64,000 nucleotides of DNA from Sphingosinicella sp. CPCC 101087 (GTDB lineage: Bacteria; Pseudomonadota; Alphaproteobacteria; Sphingomonadales; Sphingomonadaceae), in contig NZ_SBFF01000004.1 of assembly GCF_004151485.1 (NCBI RefSeq), forward strand, positions 1 through 64,000, given 5' to 3'. Of the stretch, positions 20,672 to 28,343 are shown in pieces; position 1 is the stretch's first letter; each line of letters starts with the position of its first letter. The notes under the pieces were generated by a model, which made no database searches, was not told the DNA's origin, and worked only from the letters and a program-made list of their open reading frames with translations. The position numbers and the translations under genes were made by a program.

Positions 20672-22293
20672 AAAGGTTCTCCGGCGGCACGGGCCCGATC
20701 GATCAGGCGCGCCTCGTCTAGCGGCAGACGGCGAATCAGACCGATCAGCAGCACGATCAGGACCGGGCCCAGCCAATAAAGGCTGAGCATCGCCCAGGCC
20801 AGGTCGCCGCCGTTGAGGTCGCTCATCAGGCCGACCGCATAGGGGCCCAGACCGAGGCCGATAATGGTCACGGACAGGATGTAGAAGCTGATCACGATGC
20901 CGCGCATCCTCGGCAGCACCAGGTCCAGCAATGTGGCATAGATGGACGGCAGCCACATGGTGAGCGCGATCGCATAAGCGGCAAACCACAGATAGAAGCG
21001 GGTCAGATCGGGCGCGGTGAAGGTGAGGAAGGCGAAAACCGGCGAGACGACCAGCGACGCGAGAGTGACATAGATCCGTCCACCACGGATCCGCTTGTGG
21101 GCCCAGTCGGCCACAGGCCCGGCGATAAGCGGGCCGATGATTCCGATGACGGCGCTCATGACGCCGAAGACGAGGCCGACGCGGGTCGGGCTCTCGCCGA
21201 AATGCTGGATGAGATAGGCCGGAGTCCAGCCCATCACGCCATAATTGATGACCGTCTGCAGCGCGGCAATCGTGAGGGTGAGGAACGTCGCGGGCGATCG
21301 GGCGATCAGGACGAAGGCCGGGCGGTCGCCGAGCCGAAGCGACTGAAGCCAGTTCAGCATCACATAGGCGCCGAAGCCGACAATGAGCCATTGCAGCGCA
21401 TTGCCGCCGATCGCGAAGCCGCCGAGCTGAAGCGGCTGGACCCCTGGCCGCAGGGAGTCGGTCCAGCGCGTCAGGCCGTACATGGCGGCGACGATGACGG
21501 CGAGGCCGCCGACGTTGAACGCATATTCCGCCGCGCTCGCGCGGCGCCGGGCGAAGGCCAGCCAGTTGGAGACGGGAAGGATGGCGGAGAGCGTGTTCCA
21601 GCTCGCGCGGAAGGGGTGCGGATCGACATGGGGCGCGAGGCCGTCGGCGGCGCCGCGGGGCGGCTCAGGAAGCCGCCACAAAAAGAAGCCGATCACCAAC
21701 CCCGGCAGCGAGGCGGCGAGGAAGGCGGCCTGCCACCCCTTGATACCGAGCGGCGCGCCCTCTCCCTGCGGCCAGACCGCGTCCCAGGCATCGGCCGTCG
21801 TCCCGCCCAACACCAGCGCGCCGCCCAGGCCCAAAGCCACCGCAGCCGCGATCCACGAGGTGACCATGCCGCGCTTTTCCTTGGGGAAGGAATCGGCAAG
21901 GAGCGACATGCCGGCAGGTTGGACGCTCGCTTCGCCGACGCCGACGCCGAGGCGGGAAAGCGCAAGCACACCGAAGCTGTTGGCGAAACCGGCAAGCGCC
22001 GTCGCCGCCGACCAGCCGATGATCGAAAGGCTGAGCAACCGCGTGCGTATCCAGCCGTCGGCAAGGCGGCCCAGCGGCATCGAGAAGAGCGCATAGAAGA
22101 GGGCGAAAACGGTGCCGTAGAGCAGCCCCATCTCGGCATCGGCGATGCCGAGGTCGGCCTTGATGCGCGGCACCAGAATGGCGAGGATCTGGCGGTCGAC
22201 CATGCTCATCGCCTGGGTGAGGGCGACCAGGATCAGGGCCGTCCAGGCAAGGCGACCACCCAACCTTGGCGCCCCGGCTTCCGGAATCGTCAT
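20668..22293 (-). CDS. MFS transporter, likely aromatic or organic anion uptake
   Basis: A 541-residue inner-membrane protein. Helix 1-2 region TQAMSMVDRQILAILVPRIKADLG and the loop GRLADGWIRTR place it in the major facilitator superfamily group common in sphingomonads (spinster/hexuronate-like). It is longer than the usual 420-450 residues because of an extended central loop (about residues 230-300) with extra hydrophobic segments, so 12-14 helices are possible. Start ATG 22293 follows AAGGATAAGGG; four bases separate it from the upstream dehydrogenase stop. Context suggests import of a lignin-derived compound. Confidence 0.8.
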   Translation of the reverse strand: MTIPEAGAPRLGGRLAWTALILVALTQAMSMVDRQILAILVPRIKADLGIADAEMGLLYGTVFALFYALFSMPLGRLADGWIRTRLLSLSIIGWSAATALAGFANSFGVLALSRLGVGVGEASVQPAGMSLLADSFPKEKRGMVTSWIAAAVALGLGGALVLGGTTADAWDAVWPQGEGAPLGIKGWQAAFLAASLPGLVIGFFLWRLPEPPRGAADGLAPHVDPHPFRASWNTLSAILPVSNWLAFARRRASAAEYAFNVGGLAVIVAAMYGLTRWTDSLRPGVQPLQLGGFAIGGNALQWLIVGFGAYVMLNWLQSLRLGDRPAFVLIARSPATFLTLTIAALQTVINYGVMGWTPAYLIQHFGESPTRVGLVFGVMSAVIGIIGPLIAGPVADWAHKRIRGGRIYVTLASLVVSPVFAFLTFTAPDLTRFYLWFAAYAIALTMWLPSIYATLLDLVLPRMRGIVISFYILSVTIIGLGLGPYAVGLMSDLNGGDLAWAMLSLYWLGPVLIVLLIGLIRRLPLDEARLIDRARAAGEPL

Positions 22294-22297
22294 TCCC

Positions 22298-23743
22298 TTA
22301 TCCTTCGTGCACGGCCTTGAGCACGAGGCAGGCCATGAGACCCTCCGGCCCGTCCTCGTGCCCGTGGCCGGACCATTTGACACCGCCGAACGGCGAATCG
22401 GCACCGCCGATCATCACCGAATTGATCCCGACCATGCCCGATTCGATCTCGCGCGCGACGACCTTCTGGCGACGCGAATCCTTCGTCCAGGCATAAGCGG
22501 CGAGGCCGTAAGGAAGCCGGTTGGCTTCGGCGATCATCTCCTCCTCACTCCGAAAAGGATTCAGGATCGCGACCGGGCCGAACGGCTCTTCGTTCATGAT
22601 CTCGGCGTCGGCCGGGACTTCGGAGAGGACCGAGGGGGCGTAGAAATAGCCCTGATTGCCGATCCGTTCGCCGCCTGCGTGGAGCTTGCCGCCTCTGGTC
22701 CTCGCATCTCCGATCAGCCGCTCCATCGCGTCGGGCCGGCGCGAATTGGCCATCGGGCCCATCTTCGTCTCGGGGTCCAGACCGTCGCCGACCTTCACCT
22801 TCTTCGCCCGCTCGGCGAAGCCGGAGACGAAGGCGTCGAAAACGTCCTCCTGCACGATGAAGCGTGTCGGCGAGACGCAGACCTGACCGGCATTGCGATA
22901 TTTGGCCGCCACCATCACGTCGAGCACCCGGTCGACGTCCACGTCGTCGAACACCAGCACCGGGCCGTGGCCGCCCAGCTCCATCGTGGTGCGCTTCATG
23001 TCCTCGGATGCCAGCTTCATGAGATGCTTGCCGACGACCGTCGAGCCGGTGAAGCTCAGCTTGCGGATCACCGGCGAGCCGAGCAGATGGCGCGACACTT
23101 CGTCCGGCACGCCGAACACGGCCTGCGCCACCTCCTTGGGAAGGCCCGCATCGAGCAGCGCCTGGAGGACTCCGAGCGCGGAGGCCGGCGTCTCCTCGGC
23201 GGACTTGAGGATCACCGAACAGCCCGCGGCGATCGGAGCGCCGAGCTTGCGTCCGGGATTGCCGATCGGAAAATTCCACGGTGCGAAAGCGGCGACCGGC
23301 CCGACCGGCTCGTAGCTTACCGTCGAGCGCTGCCCGGCGGGTCGGACGAGCTGCCGCCCGTAGAGGCGCTGGCATTCGGCGGCGTAGAAATTGAACAGGC
23401 CGACATTCATCATCACCTCGACCCGCGCCTCGGCGAAGGTCTTGCCTTCCTCCATCGTGGCGATCCGAGCGAGATCGTCGGCGCGCTCGGCCATCAGGCG
23501 CGCCGCCCCCTGCAGCACGGCAGCGCGCTGCTGCGGCGTCGAATCCCGCCAGATCCTGAAACCCCGCGCGGCGGCATCGAGGGCCCGATCGAGATCCTCG
23601 GGCCCGGCGAGAGGAAGCTCGCCCAGCGAATCGCCGGTCGCCGGGTTGCGGACCGTGAAAGTGCGTCGGTCGCCGGCGGCGACGCGCTCGCCGTCGATGA
23701 TCATGTACAGATTCGGATATTGGGTCGTCCCGGCCCCGGCCAT
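22298..23743 (-). CDS. NAD(P)+-dependent aldehyde dehydrogenase (succinate-semialdehyde dehydrogenase-like)
   Basis: A 481-residue ALDH. The general-base Glu (ELGGHGPVLVF), nucleophile Cys (NAGQVCVSPTR) and EEPFGPVAI are intact; the overall look (IDGERVAAGDRRTFTVRNPATG, FGVPDEVSRHLL) is that of the succinate-semialdehyde dehydrogenase branch. GAGAGGAGTAGAGT precedes the ATG at 23743. First gene of a leftward three-gene operon, divergent from the LigD-like dehydrogenase with an operator-like site between them. In this block an aromatic aldehyde from side-chain breakdown is a plausible substrate; genuine succinate semialdehyde is the alternative. Confidence 0.83.
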   Translation of the reverse strand: MAGAGTTQYPNLYMIIDGERVAAGDRRTFTVRNPATGDSLGELPLAGPEDLDRALDAAARGFRIWRDSTPQQRAAVLQGAARLMAERADDLARIATMEEGKTFAEARVEVMMNVGLFNFYAAECQRLYGRQLVRPAGQRSTVSYEPVGPVAAFAPWNFPIGNPGRKLGAPIAAGCSVILKSAEETPASALGVLQALLDAGLPKEVAQAVFGVPDEVSRHLLGSPVIRKLSFTGSTVVGKHLMKLASEDMKRTTMELGGHGPVLVFDDVDVDRVLDVMVAAKYRNAGQVCVSPTRFIVQEDVFDAFVSGFAERAKKVKVGDGLDPETKMGPMANSRRPDAMERLIGDARTRGGKLHAGGERIGNQGYFYAPSVLSEVPADAEIMNEEPFGPVAILNPFRSEEEMIAEANRLPYGLAAYAWTKDSRRQKVVAREIESGMVGINSVMIGGADSPFGGVKWSGHGHEDGPEGLMACLVLKAVHEG

Positions 23744-23792
23744 ACTCTACTCCTCTCACGCCGTTCGACACGGCCCTTGCTTCATGAAGCCA

Positions 23793-23820
23793 ATTGTATT
23801 GAACGCTTACGAATAACAAT
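23793..23820. promoter_or_regulatory. Operator-like near-palindrome between divergent ALDH and C-alpha dehydrogenase
   Basis: ATTGTATT on the left and AATAACAAT on the right flank GAACGCTTACG; the arms form an imperfect palindrome. The core TTGTAT...CTTACG...CAA matches the site at 26484 at 17 of 26 positions. It is 50 bases from the ALDH start and 83 bases from the SDR start. Confidence 0.55.
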
Positions 23821-23903
23821 GAGGGTTCGGCAACCGTCTTGGCGATTGCCGGCGTTTCCCGCCCCGTGAACCGGGAAACGGGCTGCTACAGGAGGGCGAG
23901 CGG

Positions 23904-24821
23904 ATGCAGAATCTTCCCGGAAAGACGGCCTTCGTCACCGGCGGCGCCTCGGGCATCGGCCTGGGCATCGCCAAGGCGCTGAAGAAGGCCGGCATGAACG
24001 TCGTCATCGCCGACATACGCCAGGATCATCTCGACGGGGCCGTCGCCGAACTCGGCACGGACGCGGTGCTGGCGCTCCGGCTCGACGTCACCGACCGGGC
24101 GGCCTTCGCCGCGGCCGCCGACGCGGCCGAAGCGCGTTTCGGCAGGCTCCATCTGCTCGTCAACAACGCCGGCGTGGCGGTGGTGGGGCCGGTCGACCTG
24201 GCGAGCTTCGGCGACTGGGACTGGACGATGAGCGTCAATCTCGGCGGCGTCATCAACGGGATCGTGACGATCCTTCCGCGCATCCTCAGTCACCGCGACG
24301 GCGGGCATATCGTCAACACGGCGTCCATGTCCGGCCTGATGCCGCATCCCGGCGCCGTCATCTACACGACCAGCAAAGCGGCGGTGATCGGCCTGTCCGA
24401 ATCGATGCGCGGGGAGCTGGAGCCCAGGGGCGTCATCGTCTCGGCCTTCTGTCCGGGGGCCGTCCAATCCAACATCGCCGAATCGGGCAAGACGAGGCCG
24501 CCCGAATATGCCGACACCGGCTATGCCGAGACGGACAGGAGGCGCCAGCAAGGCGGCGACTGGCTGCACCTGTTCATGACCAAGGAGGAAGTCGGCGAGC
24601 GGGTGCGCGAGGGCATCGAGAATGACGAGCTCTATATCCTCACCCATCACGAATTTTACGACGGCGTGAAGGACCGCGCCGAAGCGATGGTCGCCGCCGT
24701 GCCGGAGCGCGAAGAGAATCCGGAATATAAGGCGATGTTCGCCATGCTGTTCCGCAACCCGATCCACGCCCAGGAGCGGGACCGGCAGACCCTCAAGAAG
24801 GGGAAGAATGCCGAGCCGTGA
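23904..24821 (+). CDS. SDR-family dehydrogenase, LigD/LigL-like aryl-glycerol C-alpha dehydrogenase
   Basis: A 305-residue short-chain dehydrogenase, longer than the usual 250. Cofactor motif TGGASGIGLGIA at residues 12-23, NNAGV near 92, and the catalytic Tyr-x-x-x-Lys in YTTSKAA. Beyond the core it has NIAESGKTRPPEY..TGYAE and a long C-terminal tail with NDELYILTHHEFYDGV, features shared with LigD, LigL, LigN and LigO of SYK-6, which oxidise the benzylic alcohol of beta-aryl ether dimers. It converges on a LigF-like glutathione transferase 31 bases away, the enzyme needed next. The stereochemical preference cannot be told. Confidence 0.8.
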   Translation: MQNLPGKTAFVTGGASGIGLGIAKALKKAGMNVVIADIRQDHLDGAVAELGTDAVLALRLDVTDRAAFAAAADAAEARFGRLHLLVNNAGVAVVGPVDLASFGDWDWTMSVNLGGVINGIVTILPRILSHRDGGHIVNTASMSGLMPHPGAVIYTTSKAAVIGLSESMRGELEPRGVIVSAFCPGAVQSNIAESGKTRPPEYADTGYAETDRRRQQGGDWLHLFMTKEEVGERVREGIENDELYILTHHEFYDGVKDRAEAMVAAVPEREENPEYKAMFAMLFRNPIHAQERDRQTLKKGKNAEP

Positions 24822-24832
24822 AGGAGCTCGGC
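24810..24832. terminator. Short hairpin between convergent SDR and GST genes
   Basis: GCCGAGC (24810-24816) and GCTCGGC (24826-24832) with a 9-base loop, overlapping the SDR stop. Weak, no T-run. Confidence 0.35.
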
Positions 24833-24852
24833 GGAAGGATGAACCCGTCCGT

Positions 24853-25617
24853 TCAGCGGGCGTGCCCCGACCAGGTGCGCAGCCCAGGCTCCGTATGGTC
24901 GGGCATGTTCAGCGCCTCCTGGACCGCCGGCCGCGCCGTGAGGCGTTCGCGCCAGTCGACCAGGCGGGGGCAGCGGCTGGCGATCTCCATCTCGGGGAAC
25001 ATCCGCTCCACCATCATCCCGCAATGGCTGTAGAAGTTGACGTCGGCGAGGGTGAACATGTCGCCGGCCAGCCACGCCGTCTCCCCGAGCTGCGCCTCGA
25101 CCTTGTCGACAGCGACCTCGATCTTGCGGGTCGCGTTGGCGAGATCGGCCTCGCTGAAGCCGGAGCGGGCAGTCCGCCATTTCTCCCGCTGCTCGTGCAG
25201 CGGGATGCGCTCGAGCAACTTCTCGAACTCGCCCGATTCGATCTTGCGCGCGATGATTCCGATCAGGCGGTGCCAGCCATGCATCGAGACGAAGTTCATC
25301 ACATGCTCGTCGACGAACTTGTTCCAGTAGCGCATCCGCGCGTTGCCGGCCGGCGTATTCGGCCGCAAGGGCGGCCGGTCGGGAAAGGCGTCTTCGAGAT
25401 ATTCGTTGATGACCGTCGTGTGGGTGACGATCGCCCCGTCATGATCGAGCACCGGCACCTGGCCCTCGGGATTGATCGCCAGGAACCAGGACTCGTGCTG
25501 CTCGAACTTGTGCAGGTTCACATAGACGCTCTCGAACTCGAGCCCTTTCTCGAACAGAGGGATCATCGACTTCAGCGAATTGGCGAGCGGCTCCGCGTGA
25601 TAATATTTGAGGGCCAT
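24853..25617 (-). CDS. Glutathione S-transferase, LigF-like candidate beta-etherase
   Basis: A 254-residue GST: thioredoxin-fold N domain (1-80) and helical C domain. Position 13-14 is Asn-Ser (EPLANSLKS), as in LigF, and the next segments (FEKGLEFESVYVNLHKFEQHESWFLAINP, GQVPVLDHDG, TVINEYLEDAFPD) follow LigF closely. LigF-type enzymes use glutathione to cut the beta-O-4 ether of C-alpha-oxidised lignin dimers. Immediately downstream of the CmcJ-like gene (7 bases, same operon) and convergent with the C-alpha dehydrogenase, which makes this role likely. Start ATG 25617; an in-frame upstream extension is possible but lacks a ribosome site. Confidence 0.82.
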   Translation of the reverse strand: MALKYYHAEPLANSLKSMIPLFEKGLEFESVYVNLHKFEQHESWFLAINPEGQVPVLDHDGAIVTHTTVINEYLEDAFPDRPPLRPNTPAGNARMRYWNKFVDEHVMNFVSMHGWHRLIGIIARKIESGEFEKLLERIPLHEQREKWRTARSGFSEADLANATRKIEVAVDKVEAQLGETAWLAGDMFTLADVNFYSHCGMMVERMFPEMEIASRCPRLVDWRERLTARPAVQEALNMPDHTEPGLRTWSGHAR

Positions 25618-25624
25618 CGTGGGT

Positions 25625-26458
25625 CTATCTCCAGTAAGCGAAGGCGCGGATCTCGACAGAGGCACGCGGCACCGCGTCCTTGGGCGCGCCCGGATCGGCG
25701 AAGGCGACGTGCGGACAGCCGACGATTTCCGGATCGGCGGTATCGAATTGCTTGAAGATCAGCGCCTCGCCGGGCGTCATGTCGCGATAATAATACCAAC
25801 GGTGGCGAGGGCTGGCGCGGAAGAGCGAGGATCCGAAGCGAAATTCCTCGATTCCCACTCCGTCGACCCGAGCCTCGCCGGTCACCCGCTCGGCTTCGGT
25901 GACCGACGGCGCCGCGCAGACGGCAAGCGGCATGTCCTGCGGTGGCGGCGTCAGCACGCGCCAGATATTGAGGCCGACATAGCGGCCGGCCAGCAAGGCA
26001 CCGCGATCCGGATGGTCCGCCACGCTCCGGGCGGCGAAATCGTCGAAGCTCTCCCGCGACACGTCGACATGGACGAAGCCGGCGGGGAGCGAGTTGACGA
26101 AGGCCTCGCGCCGATCGTTCCTGACGAAGCGAAGGACGGTGCCGCGGGCGACGACATGGTCGGCGCCCGTGAGCTCACGGATCAGCACCTCGATCTCGCG
26201 CGGATAGATCGACTCCACCGTCGGGGTATCGGTGAAATCGCCGACCTCGCTACGGTGCGGCACGAGCGTGAAGCCCTCGCGCTCCAGGCTCGGCGCCGGA
26301 TCGGCCTGGCGCGCATCCTCGATGCCGACGCAATGCTTCTCGAGCATGAGATTGTCTCGCGCGTGATCCTTCGCATAGAAATAGGGCATCGAATCCATCG
26401 GCCCGAGATAGTTGATCTCGGCCTCGACGGTTCGCGGCGGCCGCGCGATGTTCGCCAT
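25625..26458 (-). CDS. CmcJ/NvfI-family putative oxygenase
   Basis: A 277-residue soluble protein of the CmcJ/NvfI (AsaB-like) group, whose characterised fungal member NvfI is an Fe(II)/2-oxoglutarate-dependent oxygenase. Candidate metal ligands are His130 and Asp132 in GFVHVDVS and His250 in GCPHVAF, with Arg271 in VEIRAF as a possible 2-oxoglutarate anchor; these assignments are mine from spacing, not from alignment. Also typical are VLRFVRNDRR and the aromatic cluster RWYYYRDM. Start ATG 26458 follows GAGAGGAA. First gene of an operon with the LigF-like GST; a TTGTAT operator-like site lies 25 bases upstream. Substrate unknown; a lignin-derived aromatic or aliphatic acid is a guess. Confidence 0.75.
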   Translation of the reverse strand: MANIARPPRTVEAEINYLGPMDSMPYFYAKDHARDNLMLEKHCVGIEDARQADPAPSLEREGFTLVPHRSEVGDFTDTPTVESIYPREIEVLIRELTGADHVVARGTVLRFVRNDRREAFVNSLPAGFVHVDVSRESFDDFAARSVADHPDRGALLAGRYVGLNIWRVLTPPPQDMPLAVCAAPSVTEAERVTGEARVDGVGIEEFRFGSSLFRASPRHRWYYYRDMTPGEALIFKQFDTADPEIVGCPHVAFADPGAPKDAVPRASVEIRAFAYWR

Positions 26459-26483
26459 GATTCCTCTCCGAATCCGCCATAAC

Positions 26484-26509
26484 TTGTATGTGGCACTTAC
26501 GTGTCGCAA
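26484..26509 (+). promoter_or_regulatory. Operator-like site upstream of the oxygenase-GST operon
   Basis: Begins TTGTATGTGGCACTTACG and ends CGCAA. Shares TTGTAT, CTTACG and terminal CAA with the site at 23794 at the same spacing. It ends 51 bases and begins 25 bases before the start codon at 26458, where a repressor would cover the promoter. Confidence 0.55.
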
Positions 26510-26586
26510 CCTATCAGAATGGCAAGATCGGGCAAGACTTCGCTCGGGAGCGGCTAGCGGAGCCTGCCGTTCACCGGGGCCGGAAT

Positions 26587-27339
26587 TCAGTCCAGCCGCA
26601 GTGTCCCGAGCATGCCGCCGTCCACCGCCCAGCTCTGCCCGGTGACGTGGCTCGCCGCATCCGAGAGGAGGAAGGCGGCGACTTCGGCGACCTCCTCGGC
26701 CGTGCCGACCCGCGCCTGCGGGACCCGTCCGGCAAGATGGCCCAGGGCGCCCGCCGCAAGCCCATCCAGCATGGGCGTTGCGATGAAGCCGGGGATGAGG
26801 CAGTTCACGCGGACATTGTAGGGCGCCGCCTCGATGGCTGCGGCACGGGCCAGGCCGAGCACCGCATGCTTGGACGCGACGTAAGCGGCGTTGTTGGCCA
26901 TGCCGCGCTCGCTCGCCAGGCTGCCGGTGACGAGGATCGCGCCGCGGCGCCGCTCGATCATTCCGGGCAGGACTCGCTTGATCGCTCGAAACGGTCCGGT
27001 GAGGTTGACCGCGACCACCGACTCGAAATCCTCATCGGCATAATCGGCGATCGGTGAGAAGCGGCCGCCGTTGCCGGCATTGGCGAACAGCCCGTCGACC
27101 GGCCCGAAATCGGCCGCCGCCGAATCGAGCGCCGAAAGCAGGGCACCCTTGTCGGCCATGTCGGCCACCGCGAAGGCGGCGTGGCTTCCGATTTCCGCAA
27201 CCGCCCGCCTCAGCTTTTCCTCGCTCCGGGGGATCAGGGTCACGCGCGCGCCGCGAGCGGCGAGCAGACCGGCCGTTGCGCGCCCGATCCCGGTCGAGCC
27301 GCCGGTGACGACGACGTGCCGACCGGAGAAGTCGGTCAC
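26587..27339 (-). CDS. SDR-family oxidoreductase
   Basis: A 250-residue classical short-chain dehydrogenase: TGGSTGIGRATA cofactor motif near residue 11, NAGNGG, catalytic Tyr in YVASKHAVLG and the terminal GQSWAVDGGM. The start is GTG at 27339, sharing four bases with the stop of the upstream amidohydrolase gene (GTGA), so the two are coupled. Likely oxidises or reduces an alcohol/ketone in the same route. Unlike the SDR at 23904 it has no LigD-like C-terminal tail, so I do not assign a C-alpha dehydrogenase role. Confidence 0.8.
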   Translation of the reverse strand: MTDFSGRHVVVTGGSTGIGRATAGLLAARGARVTLIPRSEEKLRRAVAEIGSHAAFAVADMADKGALLSALDSAAADFGPVDGLFANAGNGGRFSPIADYADEDFESVVAVNLTGPFRAIKRVLPGMIERRRGAILVTGSLASERGMANNAAYVASKHAVLGLARAAAIEAAPYNVRVNCLIPGFIATPMLDGLAAGALGHLAGRVPQARVGTAEEVAEVAAFLLSDAASHVTGQSWAVDGGMLGTLRLD

Positions 27340-28205
27340 ACCCCGAGCTTCAGCAGCTTCGCCGCATTCTCCTTGAGGATCAGCGGCATCACCTCCTCGC
27401 GAAATCCGGCCTCGGCGGCATCGGCCAGCCATTTGTCCGGCGGGATCAACGGATAGTCCGACCCGAACAGCATCTTCTTGCGAAGCTGGGTGTTGGCATA
27501 TTGCACCACCTGTTTCGGGAAATAGCGCGGCGACCAGCCCGACAGGTCGATGAAGACATTCTCCTTGTGGAGCGCCATCGACAGGCTCTCGTCGGTCCAC
27601 GGCCAGCTTGGATGCGCCAGGATGATCTTCATGTCGGGGAAATCGACGGCGACATCGTCGACGAGCATCGGCTGGCCGTATTTGAGCCTTATCCCGCCCC
27701 CGCCCTTCATGCCGGTGCCCATGCCACTATGGCCGGTGTGGAAGATGGCCGGCAGACCATATTCCGCGATCACTTCGTAAAGCGGCCAGGCCATACGGTC
27801 GTAGGGGTGGAAATTCTGCATCGGCGGATGGAACTTGAAACCCTTGACGCCATGCTCTTCGACCAACCGCCGGGCCTCGAGCGCGCCCATCTTGCCCTTG
27901 TGCGGGTCGATGGATGCGAAGGCGATCATGATATCTTCATTCTCGCGCGCAGCCTCGGCAATCTCCTCGTTGGAGATGCGCTTGATGCCCGTGCCCGCTT
28001 CCATGTCGACGGTGAACATGACGAAGCCGATCTGGCGCTCGCGATAATGCGCGATCGTCTCGGCTATGGTGGGCCGCCGTCGCTCCGCCTTGAAATAGGT
28101 GCTCGCGGCGTCGAGGAACTTGCCCATGATAGGGTCCTCGGGATGATGGCAGGACACCTCGGCGTGGACGTGCACGTCGATCGCCTTGAGCTTCGATAGA
28201 TCCAT
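27336..28205 (-). CDS. Amidohydrolase-superfamily (amidohydrolase 2) protein
   Basis: A 289-residue TIM-barrel hydrolase or decarboxylase. Metal or active-site motifs: IDVHVHAEV (HxH near residue 12), KGFKFHPPMQNF, IFHTGHSG, ILAHPSWPW and the Asp in FGSDYPL. The superfamily includes LigJ, LigI, LigW and LigY, which hydrate, hydrolyse or decarboxylate aromatic ring-cleavage products, but this protein is not clearly any of them. Coupled by GTGA overlap to the SDR at 26587 and downstream of an aldehyde dehydrogenase on the same strand. A role on a carboxylated or ring-opened lignin product is inferred from context. Confidence 0.78.
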   Translation of the reverse strand: MDLSKLKAIDVHVHAEVSCHHPEDPIMGKFLDAASTYFKAERRRPTIAETIAHYRERQIGFVMFTVDMEAGTGIKRISNEEIAEAARENEDIMIAFASIDPHKGKMGALEARRLVEEHGVKGFKFHPPMQNFHPYDRMAWPLYEVIAEYGLPAIFHTGHSGMGTGMKGGGGIRLKYGQPMLVDDVAVDFPDMKIILAHPSWPWTDESLSMALHKENVFIDLSGWSPRYFPKQVVQYANTQLRKKMLFGSDYPLIPPDKWLADAAEAGFREEVMPLILKENAAKLLKLGV

Positions 28206-28343
28206 GAGGTCTCCCTATCAGTTCTCTCCCCAGAGAGAGAATGGGAAGAGGGGAGCGGCGTCCGCCGATCAGGCGATGCCCACTCCCCTTCTCCTTCGCC
28301 GCTTCGCGGCCCTTGCCTCGCCCCGAGGAGAGAGGAATTCCGC
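28206..28343. other. Intergenic stretch with imperfect inverted repeat, no gene
   Basis: Between the aldehyde dehydrogenase stop and the amidohydrolase start. Contains GGGAAGAGGGGAG near 28249 and the near-complement CTCCCCTTCTCC near 28282, plus an inner CGCCGCTTCGCGG hairpin-like word near 28297. Resembles a REP-like or processing element inside an operon. No ORF. Confidence 0.4.

Noticed and set aside
27336-28205. Assignment of the amidohydrolase as a second LigJ or as LigW
   Set aside because: Sequence around the HxH, HP and SD motifs differs from the LigJ encoded at 13699 and from my recollection of LigW, so a specific name is not justified.
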